From: DATAQC01 sp051005135 | Lineage (GTDB): Bacteria > Actinomycetota > Acidimicrobiia > Acidimicrobiales > AC-14 | Assembly (NCBI GenBank): GCA_051005135.1 | Contig: JBPCJQ010000086.1 | Coordinates: forward strand, 1 to 53,030 | DNA length: 53,030 nt | Direction of reading: 5' to 3' | In this document: positions 25,432-34,635 of the stretch, piece after piece | How the letters are laid out: each line of letters opens with the position of its first letter | How positions within the stretch are numbered: position 1 is the stretch's first letter | Notes under the pieces: generated by a model | Database searches by the model: none | The model's input: only the letters and a program-made list of their open reading frames with translations | What the model was told of the DNA's origin: nothing | Position numbers and translations under genes: made by a program

Positions 25432-26372
25432 CGAGAGGGGCACCCGCCGGTGTCCTGCTCATGGCCTACGGCACGCCGGCTACGCCCGACGACGTGGAGG
25501 CTTACTACACCCACGTGCGCCGAGGGCGGCCGCCCAGCCCCGAGCTGCTGGCCGACCTGCAACGCCGCTACGACGCCATCGGCGGTACGTCACCGCTGCT
25601 GGAGCTGACCCGGGCCCAGGCCCAGGGACTGGCCGCCGCCCTCGGCGACGGCTGGGTGGTGGAGCTGGGCATGAAGCACGCCGCCCCCTTCGTCGAGGAC
25701 GGCATGGCCGCGCTATACGACCGGGGCGTGCGCCGGGTCGTGGGCTTGGTGCTCGCACCCCACTACTCGGCCATGTCGGTGGGTGAGTACGCAGCCCGGG
25801 CCCGGGCCACCGAGGCGGTCGTGGAAGGCGGCGTGGAGCTGACGATCGTGGAGTCGTGGCACCTGGCGCCCGGTTACCTCGACCTGTTGGCCCAGCGGGT
25901 ATCCGAGGCCCGCGACCGCTTGGGGCCGCTCGGCGGGGTCGAGGTCATCTTCACCGCCCACAGCCTGCCCGCCCGCATCCTCGACACTGGCGACCCCTAT
26001 CCCGACCAGTTGGCGGCGACGGCCGCGGCGGTGGCCGGCCGTCTGGGCCTGGCGCCCGACGAGTGGTCGGTGGCGTGGCAGAGCGCGGGGCGCACCGCAG
26101 AGCCGTGGATCGGTCCCGACCTGCTGGCTGTGCTGGCGGACCGGGCCGCGTCGGGCACAGCCGGCATGGTCGTGTGCGCCGCCGGGTTCGTGTCCGACCA
26201 TCTGGAGATCCTCTACGACCTCGACGTGGAGGCTGCCGCGGTGGCCGAGCGCCTGGGCCTGGCCTTCGCCCGCACTGAGGCCCCCAACGACGATCCATCC
26301 TTCTGTGCCACCCTGGCCGAGGTGGTGAGCACCCACCTGGTCGGCGCCAAAGCTGCTGCTGGCCATGCCTGA
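25428..26372 (+). CDS. cpfC: Ferrochelatase, probably coproporphyrin ferrochelatase
   Basis: A 314-residue enzyme inserting Fe2+ into the porphyrin. GTG 25428 overlaps the hemE stop (GTGA). Conserved pieces are GVLLMAYGTPATPDDVEAYYTHVRRGRPP, GMKHAAPFVEDGMAALYDRGVRRVVGLVLAPHYSAMSVGEY with the metal-binding His, VIFTAHSLPARI, WQSAGRTAEPWIGPDL and FVSDHLEILYDLDVEA. In actinobacteria this enzyme acts on coproporphyrin III rather than protoporphyrin IX (established for the group). Older annotation would call it hemH. A hemQ gene, needed for the final step, is not in the window. Confidence 0.9.
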   Translation: MTRGAPAGVLLMAYGTPATPDDVEAYYTHVRRGRPPSPELLADLQRRYDAIGGTSPLLELTRAQAQGLAAALGDGWVVELGMKHAAPFVEDGMAALYDRGVRRVVGLVLAPHYSAMSVGEYAARARATEAVVEGGVELTIVESWHLAPGYLDLLAQRVSEARDRLGPLGGVEVIFTAHSLPARILDTGDPYPDQLAATAAAVAGRLGLAPDEWSVAWQSAGRTAEPWIGPDLLAVLADRAASGTAGMVVCAAGFVSDHLEILYDLDVEAAAVAERLGLAFARTEAPNDDPSFCATLAEVVSTHLVGAKAAAGHA

Positions 26373-27792
26373 GCCGCCACGGGTGGCGGTGGTCGGGGGC
26401 GGCATCACCGGGCTCGCGACCGCCTGGTACCTCCGCACCGGCGCCGGCGGGCTGCGGCCCAAGGTCGCCCTGTTCGAGGCTGCTCCCCGCCTGGGGGGGA
26501 AGATCCGCACCGAGGAGCTAGCCGGTGTGGCCGTGGAAGCCGGTCCCGACACGTTCCTGGCCCGGGTCCCCCACGCCACCGACCTGGCCCACGCCCTCGG
26601 CCTGGGCGACGAGCTGGTGGCCCCAGCTACGGGCGCCGCCTACCTATGGCACCGCCGACGCCTGCACCCGCTCCCCGCGGGAACCGTTCTCGGCGTCCCG
26701 GTGAGCGCCCGCGCTCTGCTGGCGACCGCCCTGTTGTCGCCCGCCGGCAAGACCCGGGCCGCGCTCGATCTCGTGCTCCCCGCCTCGCCTTTCGACCCCG
26801 ACCCCTCGGTGGCCGACGTCGTGGGTGGCCGGCTCGGGAGGGAGGTGCTGGACCACCTGGTGGAGCCGCTGGTCGGGGGCATCCATGCCGGCCGGGCCGA
26901 CGCCCTCAGCCTGCGCTCGACGGCTCCCCAGCTCTGCGCCGCCACCGAGCTCAACCGCAGCCTGATCCGGGGCCTGCGGGCCGACCACCGCGGGGCACCT
27001 CCTGCTGCAGGCCCGGTGTTCTATGGAGTGCGAGGCGGCATGGAGCGACTCGTCGACGGGCTGGCCTCGTCGCTCAACGACGTGGACCGGCGCGCCGGCA
27101 CCACCATCAGCCGGCTGTCGCCGGCGGTCCCCGGCGACGGGGGGCACTCGCGCTGGCGCCTGCACCCAACCCACGGTCCGGCCATCGAGGCCGACGCCGT
27201 GGTGCTCACAGTGCCCGCCTTCGCCGCCGCGGCCCTGCTCCACGACGTCGCCCCGGAAGCGTCAGCCGAGCTGGTGGCCATCCGGTATTCCTCGGTGGTC
27301 ACCGCAACGCTGGCGTACCGACCCGAGGCCCTCGGCCGCCCGCTCGGCGGTAGCGGCTTCCTCGTGCCCCGGGCCGAGCGCCGACTGGTCACCGCGTGCA
27401 CGTTCACCTCGTCGAAGTGGCCGCGGGCCGATAGGAGCAGGCCTGTGCTGCTACGGGTATCGGCGGGCCGCTTCGGTGATGATCGGGCCCTGGGCATGGA
27501 CGACCACGCTCTGGTCGACCGCCTGCATCGGGAGCTGGCGGAGATGCTCGGACTGGCCCACGCTCCAGTCGCCTCCCGGGTCGACCGCTGGCCCCAGGGG
27601 TTCCCCCAGTACGAGCCCGGCCACGACGCCCGCGTCGGCCGCATCGAGGGCCACCTTCCCCCCGGCCTCTTCCTGGCCGGCGCCGCCTACCACGGCCTCG
27701 GCATCGCCGCCTGCGTGGCCCAGGCCGTGGCCGTGGCCGGGCAGGTGCTCAACCAGCTTCGCTCGCAACCGGTGGCAACGCGGGAGACTTGA
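26365..27792 (+). CDS. cgoX: Coproporphyrinogen III/protoporphyrinogen oxidase, FAD-dependent
   Basis: A 475-residue flavoprotein whose ATG overlaps the ferrochelatase stop by 8 nt. The N-terminal FAD dinucleotide motif is VAVVGGGITGLATAWYL, followed by LFEAAPRLGGKIRTEEL and VEAGPDTFLAR. The C-terminal FAD-binding end is LPPGLFLAGAAYHGLGIAACVAQA. In the coproporphyrin-dependent route it oxidises coproporphyrinogen III to coproporphyrin III with O2, before iron insertion; older annotation would call it hemY or hemG. The placement beside hemE and cpfC fits that route. Confidence 0.9.
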   Translation: MPEPPRVAVVGGGITGLATAWYLRTGAGGLRPKVALFEAAPRLGGKIRTEELAGVAVEAGPDTFLARVPHATDLAHALGLGDELVAPATGAAYLWHRRRLHPLPAGTVLGVPVSARALLATALLSPAGKTRAALDLVLPASPFDPDPSVADVVGGRLGREVLDHLVEPLVGGIHAGRADALSLRSTAPQLCAATELNRSLIRGLRADHRGAPPAAGPVFYGVRGGMERLVDGLASSLNDVDRRAGTTISRLSPAVPGDGGHSRWRLHPTHGPAIEADAVVLTVPAFAAAALLHDVAPEASAELVAIRYSSVVTATLAYRPEALGRPLGGSGFLVPRAERRLVTACTFTSSKWPRADRSRPVLLRVSAGRFGDDRALGMDDHALVDRLHRELAEMLGLAHAPVASRVDRWPQGFPQYEPGHDARVGRIEGHLPPGLFLAGAAYHGLGIAACVAQAVAVAGQVLNQLRSQPVATRET

Positions 27793-27795
27793 GGC

Positions 27796-29223
27796 ATGGC
27801 CGAACTGCGCAGCGTCCCCATCGGCGACGAGCAGTTCGTCGGCAGCGGCGCGACGATCTCGGTGAGGTCGCCATGGGACGGCGCCGAGCTCGGCCTGGTG
27901 CCGAAGTGCGGCCCCCAAGACGTGAACCGGGCGGTGGCCGCGGCCAAGGCGGCCCACGACCGCGGCCCCCTCCCGCCCTGGCGGCGAGCCGAGATCCTCG
28001 CCAAGGCCGCCCGGCTACTCGACGAGCGAGCCGAAGACTTCGCCCGTATGATCGCCGCCGAGGCGGCCAAGCCCCTGAAGACGGCCCGCATCGAGGCCCG
28101 CCGTGCCGTTTCCACCCTCACCTTCTCGGCGGTGGCGGCCCGCACTCTCTGCGGCGAGATGGTCCCCGTCGACGCCGCCCAAGCCGGCGACGGCCGGCTG
28201 GCCTTCACCCTGCGGCTGCCGGTGGGGGTGGTGGGCGCCATCTCCCCGTTCAACTTCCCCCTCAACCTGGTGACTCACAAGGTGGGACCGGCCATCGCCG
28301 CCGGCTGCCCGGTGGTGCTGAAGCCGGCGAGCGCCACTCCCCTCACGGCCATCGCCCTGGCCGAGCTGCTCCTCGACGAGTGCGGGCTGCCCGCCGGCCA
28401 CCTCAACGTGGTCACCGGCAGTGGTGCCACCATCGGCAATACCCTGGTCGACCACCCCGACGTGGCCTACGTCAGCTTCACAGGGTCAGGTGACGTGGGA
28501 TGGGCCATCGCCGAGCGGGCGTCGCGCACCAAGGTGGCCCTCGAGCTCGGTAACTCCTCGCCCGTGGTGATCGACGCCGACGGCGACTGGGAGCGGGCTG
28601 CCGGCACCATCTCGGTAGCCGGATTCAGCCACGCCGGCCAGTCGTGCGTGTCCACCCAACGGGTGTACGTGCACTCGTCGGTGGCCGACGACTTCTGCGC
28701 CGCCCTGGCCAAGACGGTCGGTGCCCTGCGGGTGGGCGATCCCCTTGACGCCGACACCGACGTCTCCGCCCTCATCACCAGCGACGACCGCGACCGGGTG
28801 AAGGCCTGGGTCGACGAGGCGGTGGCCCAGGGGGCGAGAGTGGTAGCCGGCGGCGAGATCGTCGACGGCGTCCTGGCCCCCACGGTGCTGGCCGACGTGA
28901 CCCCCGACATGCGGGTGTGCCGCGATGAGGTCTTCGGGCCGGTGGTAGCGGTGCAGGCGGTGGCCGACGTCGACGAGGGCCTGGCCCTGGCCGACGACAC
29001 CCGCTACGGCCTGCAGGCCGGCATCTACACGGCACGCATCGACACCGCCCTGCAGGCCGCCCACCGCCTGCACTTTGGCGCGGTGATGATCAACGAGGTG
29101 CCCACCTGGCGCGCCGACCTGATGCCTTACGGCGGTGTGCGGGACAGCGGCAACACCAAGGAAGGCCCCGCCTACGCGGTGCGGGAGATGACCGAGGAGC
29201 GCCTGGTCGTCATCCAACCGTGA
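27796..29223 (+). CDS. NAD(P)-dependent aldehyde dehydrogenase
   Basis: A 475-residue ALDH-superfamily enzyme oxidising an aldehyde to an acid. ISPFNFPLN (near 150) and KPASATPL (near 177) bind cofactor. FTGSGDVGWAIAERA precedes the catalytic Glu in ALELGNSSP (near 253), and the nucleophile Cys lies in SHAGQSCVSTQRVYVH (near 289). EVFGPVVAV and the end motif MPYGGVRDSGNTKEGP are typical, resembling lactaldehyde or phosphonoacetaldehyde dehydrogenases. The substrate cannot be settled from sequence. It begins 3 nt after cgoX. Confidence 0.9.
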   Translation: MAELRSVPIGDEQFVGSGATISVRSPWDGAELGLVPKCGPQDVNRAVAAAKAAHDRGPLPPWRRAEILAKAARLLDERAEDFARMIAAEAAKPLKTARIEARRAVSTLTFSAVAARTLCGEMVPVDAAQAGDGRLAFTLRLPVGVVGAISPFNFPLNLVTHKVGPAIAAGCPVVLKPASATPLTAIALAELLLDECGLPAGHLNVVTGSGATIGNTLVDHPDVAYVSFTGSGDVGWAIAERASRTKVALELGNSSPVVIDADGDWERAAGTISVAGFSHAGQSCVSTQRVYVHSSVADDFCAALAKTVGALRVGDPLDADTDVSALITSDDRDRVKAWVDEAVAQGARVVAGGEIVDGVLAPTVLADVTPDMRVCRDEVFGPVVAVQAVADVDEGLALADDTRYGLQAGIYTARIDTALQAAHRLHFGAVMINEVPTWRADLMPYGGVRDSGNTKEGPAYAVREMTEERLVVIQP

Positions 29224-30230
29224 CGGCCGCCCGCGGGTGGGTCGAGCCCCCGGTCCTTGCCCCCATGCTAGCGGGGTCGACGGGGATGCCCGCCGCTTCC
29301 CACGGGTGGGTGTTCGAGCCCAAGTGGGACGGCATTCGCGGCATGAGCCGGGTTTGGGACGGCCGGGTCACCGTGAGTAGCCGGTTGGGCAACGACGTCA
29401 CGGCCGCCTACCCCGAGCTGGCCGCGCTGGGCGCTGCCCTCGACGGCAGGGCGGCCGTGCTTGACGGCGAGATTGTGGCTTTCGACGACCGAGGGCGGCC
29501 GAGCTTCGAGCAGCTGCAACGCCGCATGCACGTCCGCAACCCCGGCCGCCCGCTCGTGGCCGACGTGCCAGTCCTCTACGTGGTCTTCGACCTGCTGTGG
29601 CTCGACGGGCGCCTCCTCACCGGCGAGACGTTCACTGAGCGGCGTCGACGCCTCGAAGACCTCGACCCCAAGGGGCCGTCGTGGCAGATCTCCCATCTGC
29701 TGGGCGACCCGCCCGACGACGACCTGCTGGCCGCCTGCCGTCAGATCGGCCTCGAAGGCTATATGGGCAAGCTGGCGTCGTCGGCCTACGCGGTGGGCAA
29801 GCGCTCCAAGGCGTGGACCAAGGTCAAGTGCGTTCGCAGGCGGGAGCTGGTGATCGGCGGCTGGACCGAAGGAGCAGGTGGTCGGTCGGGCCAGATCGGC
29901 TCGCTCGCCGTCGGCTGGGTCGACCCCGAGGCGCCCGCGCCACCCGGTCACCCCTTCGCCCTCCGCTATTGCGGCCAGGTCGGGTCGGGGCTCAACGAGC
30001 TGCTGCTCCGACGCCTGACCTCGGCCTTCGCCGACCTGGCGAGCGAGACGAGCCCTTTCGTGCCCCCTCCGCCTGTGCCCGCCGGGGTCCACTTCGTGCG
30101 CCCCGCCTCCGTCGTCGAGGTCATGTTCAACGAGGTGACAACGGCCGGGGTTCTCCGCCAGCCGTCAGTGAAGGGCCTGCGTGACGACGTCGACCCCGCG
30201 ACCGTCGGGTGGACCGAAGAGCTGTCGTGA
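29220..30230 (+). CDS. ATP-dependent DNA ligase, LigC-like
   Basis: A 336-residue ligase. GTG 29220 overlaps the ALDH stop (GTGA). Motif I is EPKWDGIRG, with the nucleotidyl Lys near 38. Motif III is YVVFDLLWLDG, motif IV is EGYMGK and motif V is AWTKVKC. The C-terminal OB-fold part includes FALRYCGQVGSGL and VVEVMFNEVTTAGVLRQPSVKGLRDD, which is shared with LigD-type ligase domains. There is no polymerase or nuclease domain, so it fits LigC-type repair ligases. Its last 66 bp overlap the end of convergent ureD. Confidence 0.9.
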   Translation: MTAARGWVEPPVLAPMLAGSTGMPAASHGWVFEPKWDGIRGMSRVWDGRVTVSSRLGNDVTAAYPELAALGAALDGRAAVLDGEIVAFDDRGRPSFEQLQRRMHVRNPGRPLVADVPVLYVVFDLLWLDGRLLTGETFTERRRRLEDLDPKGPSWQISHLLGDPPDDDLLAACRQIGLEGYMGKLASSAYAVGKRSKAWTKVKCVRRRELVIGGWTEGAGGRSGQIGSLAVGWVDPEAPAPPGHPFALRYCGQVGSGLNELLLRRLTSAFADLASETSPFVPPPPVPAGVHFVRPASVVEVMFNEVTTAGVLRQPSVKGLRDDVDPATVGWTEELS

Positions 30231-31013
30231 AGGTGCCAAGAGTCGGAGGCCCTGGTCGAGCAGCCGGCGCAGCGTGACGGCGCCGTCGGCCAGAGCCACG
30301 ACCTGGGCACCAGGGCCGACGAGGGCCAGGACCGCGCCACGGTCGGACAGCACCGCCGATGGCGGACCGGTGGCCTCCCATCGGGGGTCAACCATCACGA
30401 CCGAGCCGAGTGCCCGGCTGCCCCCGCTGACGGCGGGACCGGCCCAGCCAGCCGACTCGCCCTCGACTCGCGCCATTACCCCGCAGAGGGGGTCGTTGCG
30501 CGAGTGCCGTGGGGCGCCGACGGCCAGCTCCTGGCGCAGCAGGGGGCGCCCGTCCACGTCTATCGACAGGCGGCTGGCCCAGGCCCCGGGAGCCTCGTGG
30601 TGGCGGCCGAGGACCACCTCATCGCGCCAAACCAGACGAGCATGACGGGCCATGCTGATCGTGCACTCCACCTGGTGCCAACAGCCGCCCGCCGCCACCG
30701 CCGGTTCGGGCAGCCACTCGAGCGTTCCGCCCTCGTCAACGAGGGCCTCGATCGCCATTCGCGACTGACCGGCGCCGCCCGGGCCTGGCAGCGCCACCGA
30801 TGCAGCCGCGCTGTGAATGGTGAGCGCCGCACCTGGCCCTACCTCGATGACGAGCGACAGGTCGTCGCCGCCGATAGGGCCGGCGGCACCGCCGACCAGG
30901 TACAGGCCGCCGGGCGTCGGCCGCAACTGCAGAGGGCCGGCGGAGCGGAGGGTGCTGAGGCAGGTCTTGCCGTGGTCGTCGACCTCGGCCACCACAACCG
31001 CTCTGGCTCTCAC
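30165..31013 (-). CDS. ureD: Urease accessory protein UreD
   Basis: A 282-residue member of the UreD/UreH family, which with UreF and UreG forms the apo-urease maturation complex. The GTG at 31013 overlaps the ureG stop (GTGA), like its neighbours; an in-frame GTG at 31028 is possible. Recognisable parts are PLQLRPTPGGLYLVGGAAGPIGGDDLSLVIEVGPGAALTIHSAAA and EALVDEGGTLEWLPEPAVAAGGCWHQVE. The gene is last in the urease operon and its 3' end runs 66 bp into the DNA ligase gene. Confidence 0.88.
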   Translation of the reverse strand: MRARAVVVAEVDDHGKTCLSTLRSAGPLQLRPTPGGLYLVGGAAGPIGGDDLSLVIEVGPGAALTIHSAAASVALPGPGGAGQSRMAIEALVDEGGTLEWLPEPAVAAGGCWHQVECTISMARHARLVWRDEVVLGRHHEAPGAWASRLSIDVDGRPLLRQELAVGAPRHSRNDPLCGVMARVEGESAGWAGPAVSGGSRALGSVVMVDPRWEATGPPSAVLSDRGAVLALVGPGAQVVALADGAVTLRRLLDQGLRLLAPSRQLFGPPDGRGVDVVTQALH

Positions 31014-31615
31014 GCCGGCATGCGCCACCAGTCCCGCTGTTCGCGCACCCAGGTCGCTATGGGCGCGGCTCCCGAGGGTTCTCGCAGCGAGACGAGGAGA
31101 ACGGTCTTGTCGCCCCGCACCCGGCGGGCGTCGGCGGCCATCACACCGAGGTCGGCGCCGACGAGGGCGGCCAGGTCAACCTTGTTGATCACCAACAGGT
31201 CGGCGGTGGTGACTCCGGGGCCGCCCTTGCGGGGCACCTTGTCGCCGCCGGCCACGTCGACCACGAAGACCTGGCGGTCGACGAGGCCGTAGCTGAACGT
31301 GGCGGTGAGGTTGTCGCCCCCGCTCTCGATGAGCACCAGGTCGAGGGGGCGAAGCCGGGCTTCGAGCTCCTCGACCGCCTCCAAGTTGGCGGAGATGTCG
31401 TCGCGGATGGCGGTATGGGGGCAGCAACCGGTCTGCACAGCCGTGATGCGATCGGGCTCGAGCACACCGGCCCGTCGCAGAAAATCGGCGTCTTCAGTGG
31501 TGTAGATGTCGTTGGTGACGACGGCCACCTCGAGATTGCCTGCCAGAAGCCGGCACAGGGCGGCCACCAGGGCGGTCTTGCCACTGCCCACCGGCCCGCC
31601 GATGCCGATGCGCAC
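31010..31615 (-). CDS. ureG: Urease accessory GTPase UreG
   Basis: A 201-residue SIMIBI-class GTPase delivering nickel to urease. GTG 31615, 7 nt after the ureF stop, gives the start RIGIGGPVGSGKTALV with its P-loop. TNDIYTTEDADFL and the metal-binding CPH in QTGCCPHTAIRDD (usually GGCPHTA) are present, as are LIESGGDNLTATFSYGLVD and the specificity motif NKVD. An additional Cys precedes CPH. No UreE metallochaperone gene is present in the operon, as in M. tuberculosis. Confidence 0.94.
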   Translation of the reverse strand: MRIGIGGPVGSGKTALVAALCRLLAGNLEVAVVTNDIYTTEDADFLRRAGVLEPDRITAVQTGCCPHTAIRDDISANLEAVEELEARLRPLDLVLIESGGDNLTATFSYGLVDRQVFVVDVAGGDKVPRKGGPGVTTADLLVINKVDLAALVGADLGVMAADARRVRGDKTVLLVSLREPSGAAPIATWVREQRDWWRMPA

Positions 31616-31622
31616 GGGTCGT

Positions 31623-32291
31623 TCACGAAGCAAACAGGGCCACCTCCCGCAGGGCATGGCTCTCGGCACCGATGTCGAGCAGGGGGGCGGTCAGGCACGG
31701 CAGGCTGGCGAGAGGTCCGCCGGCCAGCCCGCTGGCGCGAGCCGCGGTGGCGTCGACTTCGGTGCCAAGGCGAGCCAGCAGGGCGTACGTGGCCACAGGG
31801 TCGAGCGACAGCAATCGGACGGCAGCCGACGCGGGGCCGGCCACCGCTCCATGGGCGGCGACAAGGGCGGCATCGGCAGGGCTCAGACCTGCGGCTCGGC
31901 CAACCGCGCCCAAGGCCACAGGGTGGTGAGGCCCGGCGGGGCCGGATGCCGCCGCCAACCCATGCAGCACCGGCCCCGGCCACAGCACCAGCCCGGTGCG
32001 CAGCAACTGCCGTCCCTGGCGGCGCGACGACTCGCGCAGCGCGGGCGAGGCGGTGCGGGCGTCGGCCTCGGCTTCGAGCACCTCCCAGCTGTGGGCGCCC
32101 GAGCAGGACGTCGCGGCCAGGGCGGCGGCCGCCAGCCCGGTTGTGGTCAGCCGGCCGCGGAGAAACCCCTCCAGGGACGCCACGTCTCGCACCCGTCCGG
32201 CGTTCACGGCTTCCTCCAGCCCTCCGGAATGGGCGTGGCCTCCCGAAGGCAGGCGGCCGTCGCCCAGCAACAGCAACGATGCCCCGCTCAC
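31623..32291 (-). CDS. ureF: Urease accessory protein UreF
   Basis: A 222-residue, mostly helical protein that bridges UreD and UreG in the nickel-loading complex. The family opening LLLGDGRLPSGGHAHSGGLEEAVNAGRV is clear, and the C-terminal region SAAVRLLSLDPVATYALLARL fits. The GTG start at 32291 lies 10 nt after the ureC stop. The sequence is divergent from model UreF proteins, as usual for actinobacteria. Confidence 0.88.
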   Translation of the reverse strand: MSGASLLLLGDGRLPSGGHAHSGGLEEAVNAGRVRDVASLEGFLRGRLTTTGLAAAALAATSCSGAHSWEVLEAEADARTASPALRESSRRQGRQLLRTGLVLWPGPVLHGLAAASGPAGPHHPVALGAVGRAAGLSPADAALVAAHGAVAGPASAAVRLLSLDPVATYALLARLGTEVDATAARASGLAGGPLASLPCLTAPLLDIGAESHALREVALFAS

Positions 32292-32301
32292 GAGGCAGCC
32301 A

Positions 32302-34011
32302 TCAGAAGAGAAAGTAGCGCTGGGCCATGGGCAGCTCGGTCGAGGGGGCGGGCTCGACGACCTCGCCGTCGATGCGCACCGTGAAGGTGTCGGAGTCGAC
32401 CTCGATGCTCGGCAGGGCGTCGTTCTCCGGCATGTGGGCCTTGGTGCGGCGGCGCACGTCGGCAGTGGCGACCAAGCGGCGCTCGACCGCCAAGCGGTCG
32501 GCTATCCCGTCCTCGAGGGCGGCGGGAGCTACGAAGAACACGCTCGTGGCGGGCGCGGCCCGACCATAGGCGCCGAACATGGGCCGGGGCAGCACCGGCT
32601 GGGGCGTGGGGATCGAGGCGTTGGCGTCGCCCATGGCCGCCCAGGCGATCATCCCCCCCTTGAGGACGACGTGGGGCCGCACTCCGAAGAAGGCGGGCTG
32701 CCACAGCACCAGGTCGGCCAGCTTGCCCGGCACCACCGAACCGATCTGTGCCTCCAGCCCGTGGGCCATCGCCGGGCAGATCGTGTACTTGGCCACGTAG
32801 CGGCGCACCCGGCGGTTGTCGGCGGGCCCGTCGCCCTCCAACGCTCCCCGCCGCCGTTTGCCCACATGGGCCGTCTGCCACGTCCGCAGCACCACTTCGC
32901 CCACGCGGCCCATGGCCTGGGAATCGGAGCCGATCATGGATATGGCTCCCAGGTCGTGGAGGACGTCTTCGGCGGCGATGGTGGAAGGGCGGATGCGGCT
33001 CTCGGCAAACGCCAGGTCCTCGGGAACGGCCCGGTTGAGGTGGTGGCACACCATGAGCATGTCGCGGTGCTCGTCGACCGTGTTCACGGTGTGGGGCCGG
33101 GTGGGGTTGGTCGACGACGGCAGCACGTTGGCCTCGCCGGCCACGGTGATGATGTCGGGGGCGTGGCCGCCGCCCGCCCCCTCGGTGTGGTAGGCGTGAA
33201 TGCCACGGCCGGCGATGGCGGCGAGAGTGGACTCCACGAAGCCGGCCTCGTTCAAGGTGTCGGTGTGGATGGCAGCCTGCACACCCGAGGCTTCGCACAC
33301 CCGCAGACACGCCTCGACGGCAGCTGGCGTCGACCCCCAGTCCTCGTGAAGCTTGAAGCCCGACGCGCCCGCCCGCAGCTGCTCCCACAGGGCCGCCTCC
33401 GACACGGTGTTGCCCTTTCCAAGCAGGGCCACGTTGACCGGCCACGGGTCGAGGGCCTCGAGCATGCGCGCGAGGTACCACGCCCCGGGCGTGACGGTGG
33501 TGGCCTTTGTGCCCTCGGCTGGCCCCGTGCCCCCGCCGATGACGGTGGTGATGCCCGCACCAAGGGCCTCTTCGAGGATCTGGGGACATATGAGGTGGAC
33601 ATGGCAGTCGACGGCTCCGGCCGTGAGCAGGAGACCGTTGCCCGCCAGCACCTCGGTGGACGGCCCGATGACCAGGTCGGGGTGGACACCGTCCATGATG
33701 TCCGGGTTCCCCGCCTTTCCCAGGGCGGTGATGCGCCCGTCGCGCGCGCCCACATCGGCCTTCACCACGCCCCAGTGGTCGATGACGACGGCACCGGTGA
33801 TCACCAGGTCGGGGGCGCCGTCGGCTCGGGTGGTCCGGCCCTGGCCCATCGATTCCCTGATGACCTTGCCTCCGCCGAACACCGCCTCGTCGCCACCGGC
33901 GCAGCGATCCTCCTCCACCTCCACCCACAGGTCGGTGTCAGCGAGCCTGACCCGGTCGCCGGCCGTTGGGCCGTAAAGCAGGGCGTAGCGGGCTCGGGAG
34001 AGCTCAGTCAT
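32302..34011 (-). CDS. ureC: Urease alpha subunit (catalytic)
   Basis: A 569-residue catalytic subunit of the nickel urease, hydrolysing urea to ammonia and carbamate. Nickel ligands and active-site residues are visible: HVHLICP, the carbamylated Lys in GFKLHEDWGST, IHTDTLNEAGF, YHTEGAGGGHAPDI, the mobile-flap MVCHHLN and Asp in ISMIGSDSQAMGR. The ATG at 34011 overlaps the ureB stop; an upstream ATG at 34032 is less likely. Length is normal. Confidence 0.97.
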   Translation of the reverse strand: MTELSRARYALLYGPTAGDRVRLADTDLWVEVEEDRCAGGDEAVFGGGKVIRESMGQGRTTRADGAPDLVITGAVVIDHWGVVKADVGARDGRITALGKAGNPDIMDGVHPDLVIGPSTEVLAGNGLLLTAGAVDCHVHLICPQILEEALGAGITTVIGGGTGPAEGTKATTVTPGAWYLARMLEALDPWPVNVALLGKGNTVSEAALWEQLRAGASGFKLHEDWGSTPAAVEACLRVCEASGVQAAIHTDTLNEAGFVESTLAAIAGRGIHAYHTEGAGGGHAPDIITVAGEANVLPSSTNPTRPHTVNTVDEHRDMLMVCHHLNRAVPEDLAFAESRIRPSTIAAEDVLHDLGAISMIGSDSQAMGRVGEVVLRTWQTAHVGKRRRGALEGDGPADNRRVRRYVAKYTICPAMAHGLEAQIGSVVPGKLADLVLWQPAFFGVRPHVVLKGGMIAWAAMGDANASIPTPQPVLPRPMFGAYGRAAPATSVFFVAPAALEDGIADRLAVERRLVATADVRRRTKAHMPENDALPSIEVDSDTFTVRIDGEVVEPAPSTELPMAQRYFLF

Positions 34012-34336
34012 GCTCGGCCATGCTGCCGGCATCGAGCGGGCCGCCTGCTTCGCCCCTCAAGCCGGCCACGATGCGGGCCCCGCCCAGGTCCACCACCTCC
34101 ACCTCCCGCTCGATGCCGGGCTCGAAGCGCACTGCCGTTCCTGCGGGGACCGCCAGCCTCCGGCCCCATGCCGCGGCCCGGTCGAACGACAGCGCCGGGT
34201 TGGCCTCGGCGAAGTGGTAGTGCGAGCCCACCTGCACGGGCCGGTCACCGGTGTTGACGACCACCAGGGCCGTCACCGGCCGACCCGCGTTGATGACCAC
34301 CGGCCCGTCGCCCACCTCGATCTCGCCCGGCTTCAT
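34004..34336 (-). CDS. ureB: Urease beta subunit
   Basis: A 110-residue non-catalytic subunit. It opens MKPGEIEVGDGPVVINAGRP and contains NTGDRPVQVGSHYHFAEANPALSFDR and RLAVPAGTAVRFEPGIEREVEVVDLGG, all hallmarks of UreB. It overlaps ureA by 4 nt and ureC by 8 nt. It is a separate polypeptide, not fused to UreA. Confidence 0.96.
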   Translation of the reverse strand: MKPGEIEVGDGPVVINAGRPVTALVVVNTGDRPVQVGSHYHFAEANPALSFDRAAAWGRRLAVPAGTAVRFEPGIEREVEVVDLGGARIVAGLRGEAGGPLDAGSMAEHD

Positions 34337-34635
34337 GGGATGGGATCGTGCAGGGTCACGAGCTTGGTCCCGTCGGGAAAGGTGGCCTCCACCTGCACCT
34401 CGCCGATCAGCTCGGGCACGCCTTCCATCACATCGGCCCGAGTGAGCACGGCCCGCCCTGTCTCCATGAGGTCGACCACCGACCGACCATCGCGCGCCCC
34501 TTCCAGAACGAACGACGAGAGGACTGCCACCGCCTCGGGATGGTTGAGGCGCAAACCCCGAGCCCTCCGTTGGTGAGCCAGGCCGGCCGCCACGTGGACG
34601 AGCAGGCGCTCCTGCTCGTGGGGCGTGAGCCTCAC
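34333..34635 (-). CDS. ureA: Urease gamma subunit
   Basis: A 100-residue subunit of standard length, with MRLTPHEQERLLVHVAAGLA, GLRLNHPEAVAVLSSFVLEGARDG and the end IGEVQVEATFPDGTKLVTLHDPI. It overlaps urtE by 4 nt, so the transporter and enzyme genes are read as one operon. Product: cytosolic urease. Confidence 0.96.
   Translation of the reverse strand: MRLTPHEQERLLVHVAAGLAHQRRARGLRLNHPEAVAVLSSFVLEGARDGRSVVDLMETGRAVLTRADVMEGVPELIGEVQVEATFPDGTKLVTLHDPIP

Noticed and set aside
31996..34257. Long plus-strand open frame (753 codons) over the urease genes
   Set aside because: It is antisense to ureF, ureC and ureB, all of which have clear catalytic motifs. The composition is that of a shadow frame.
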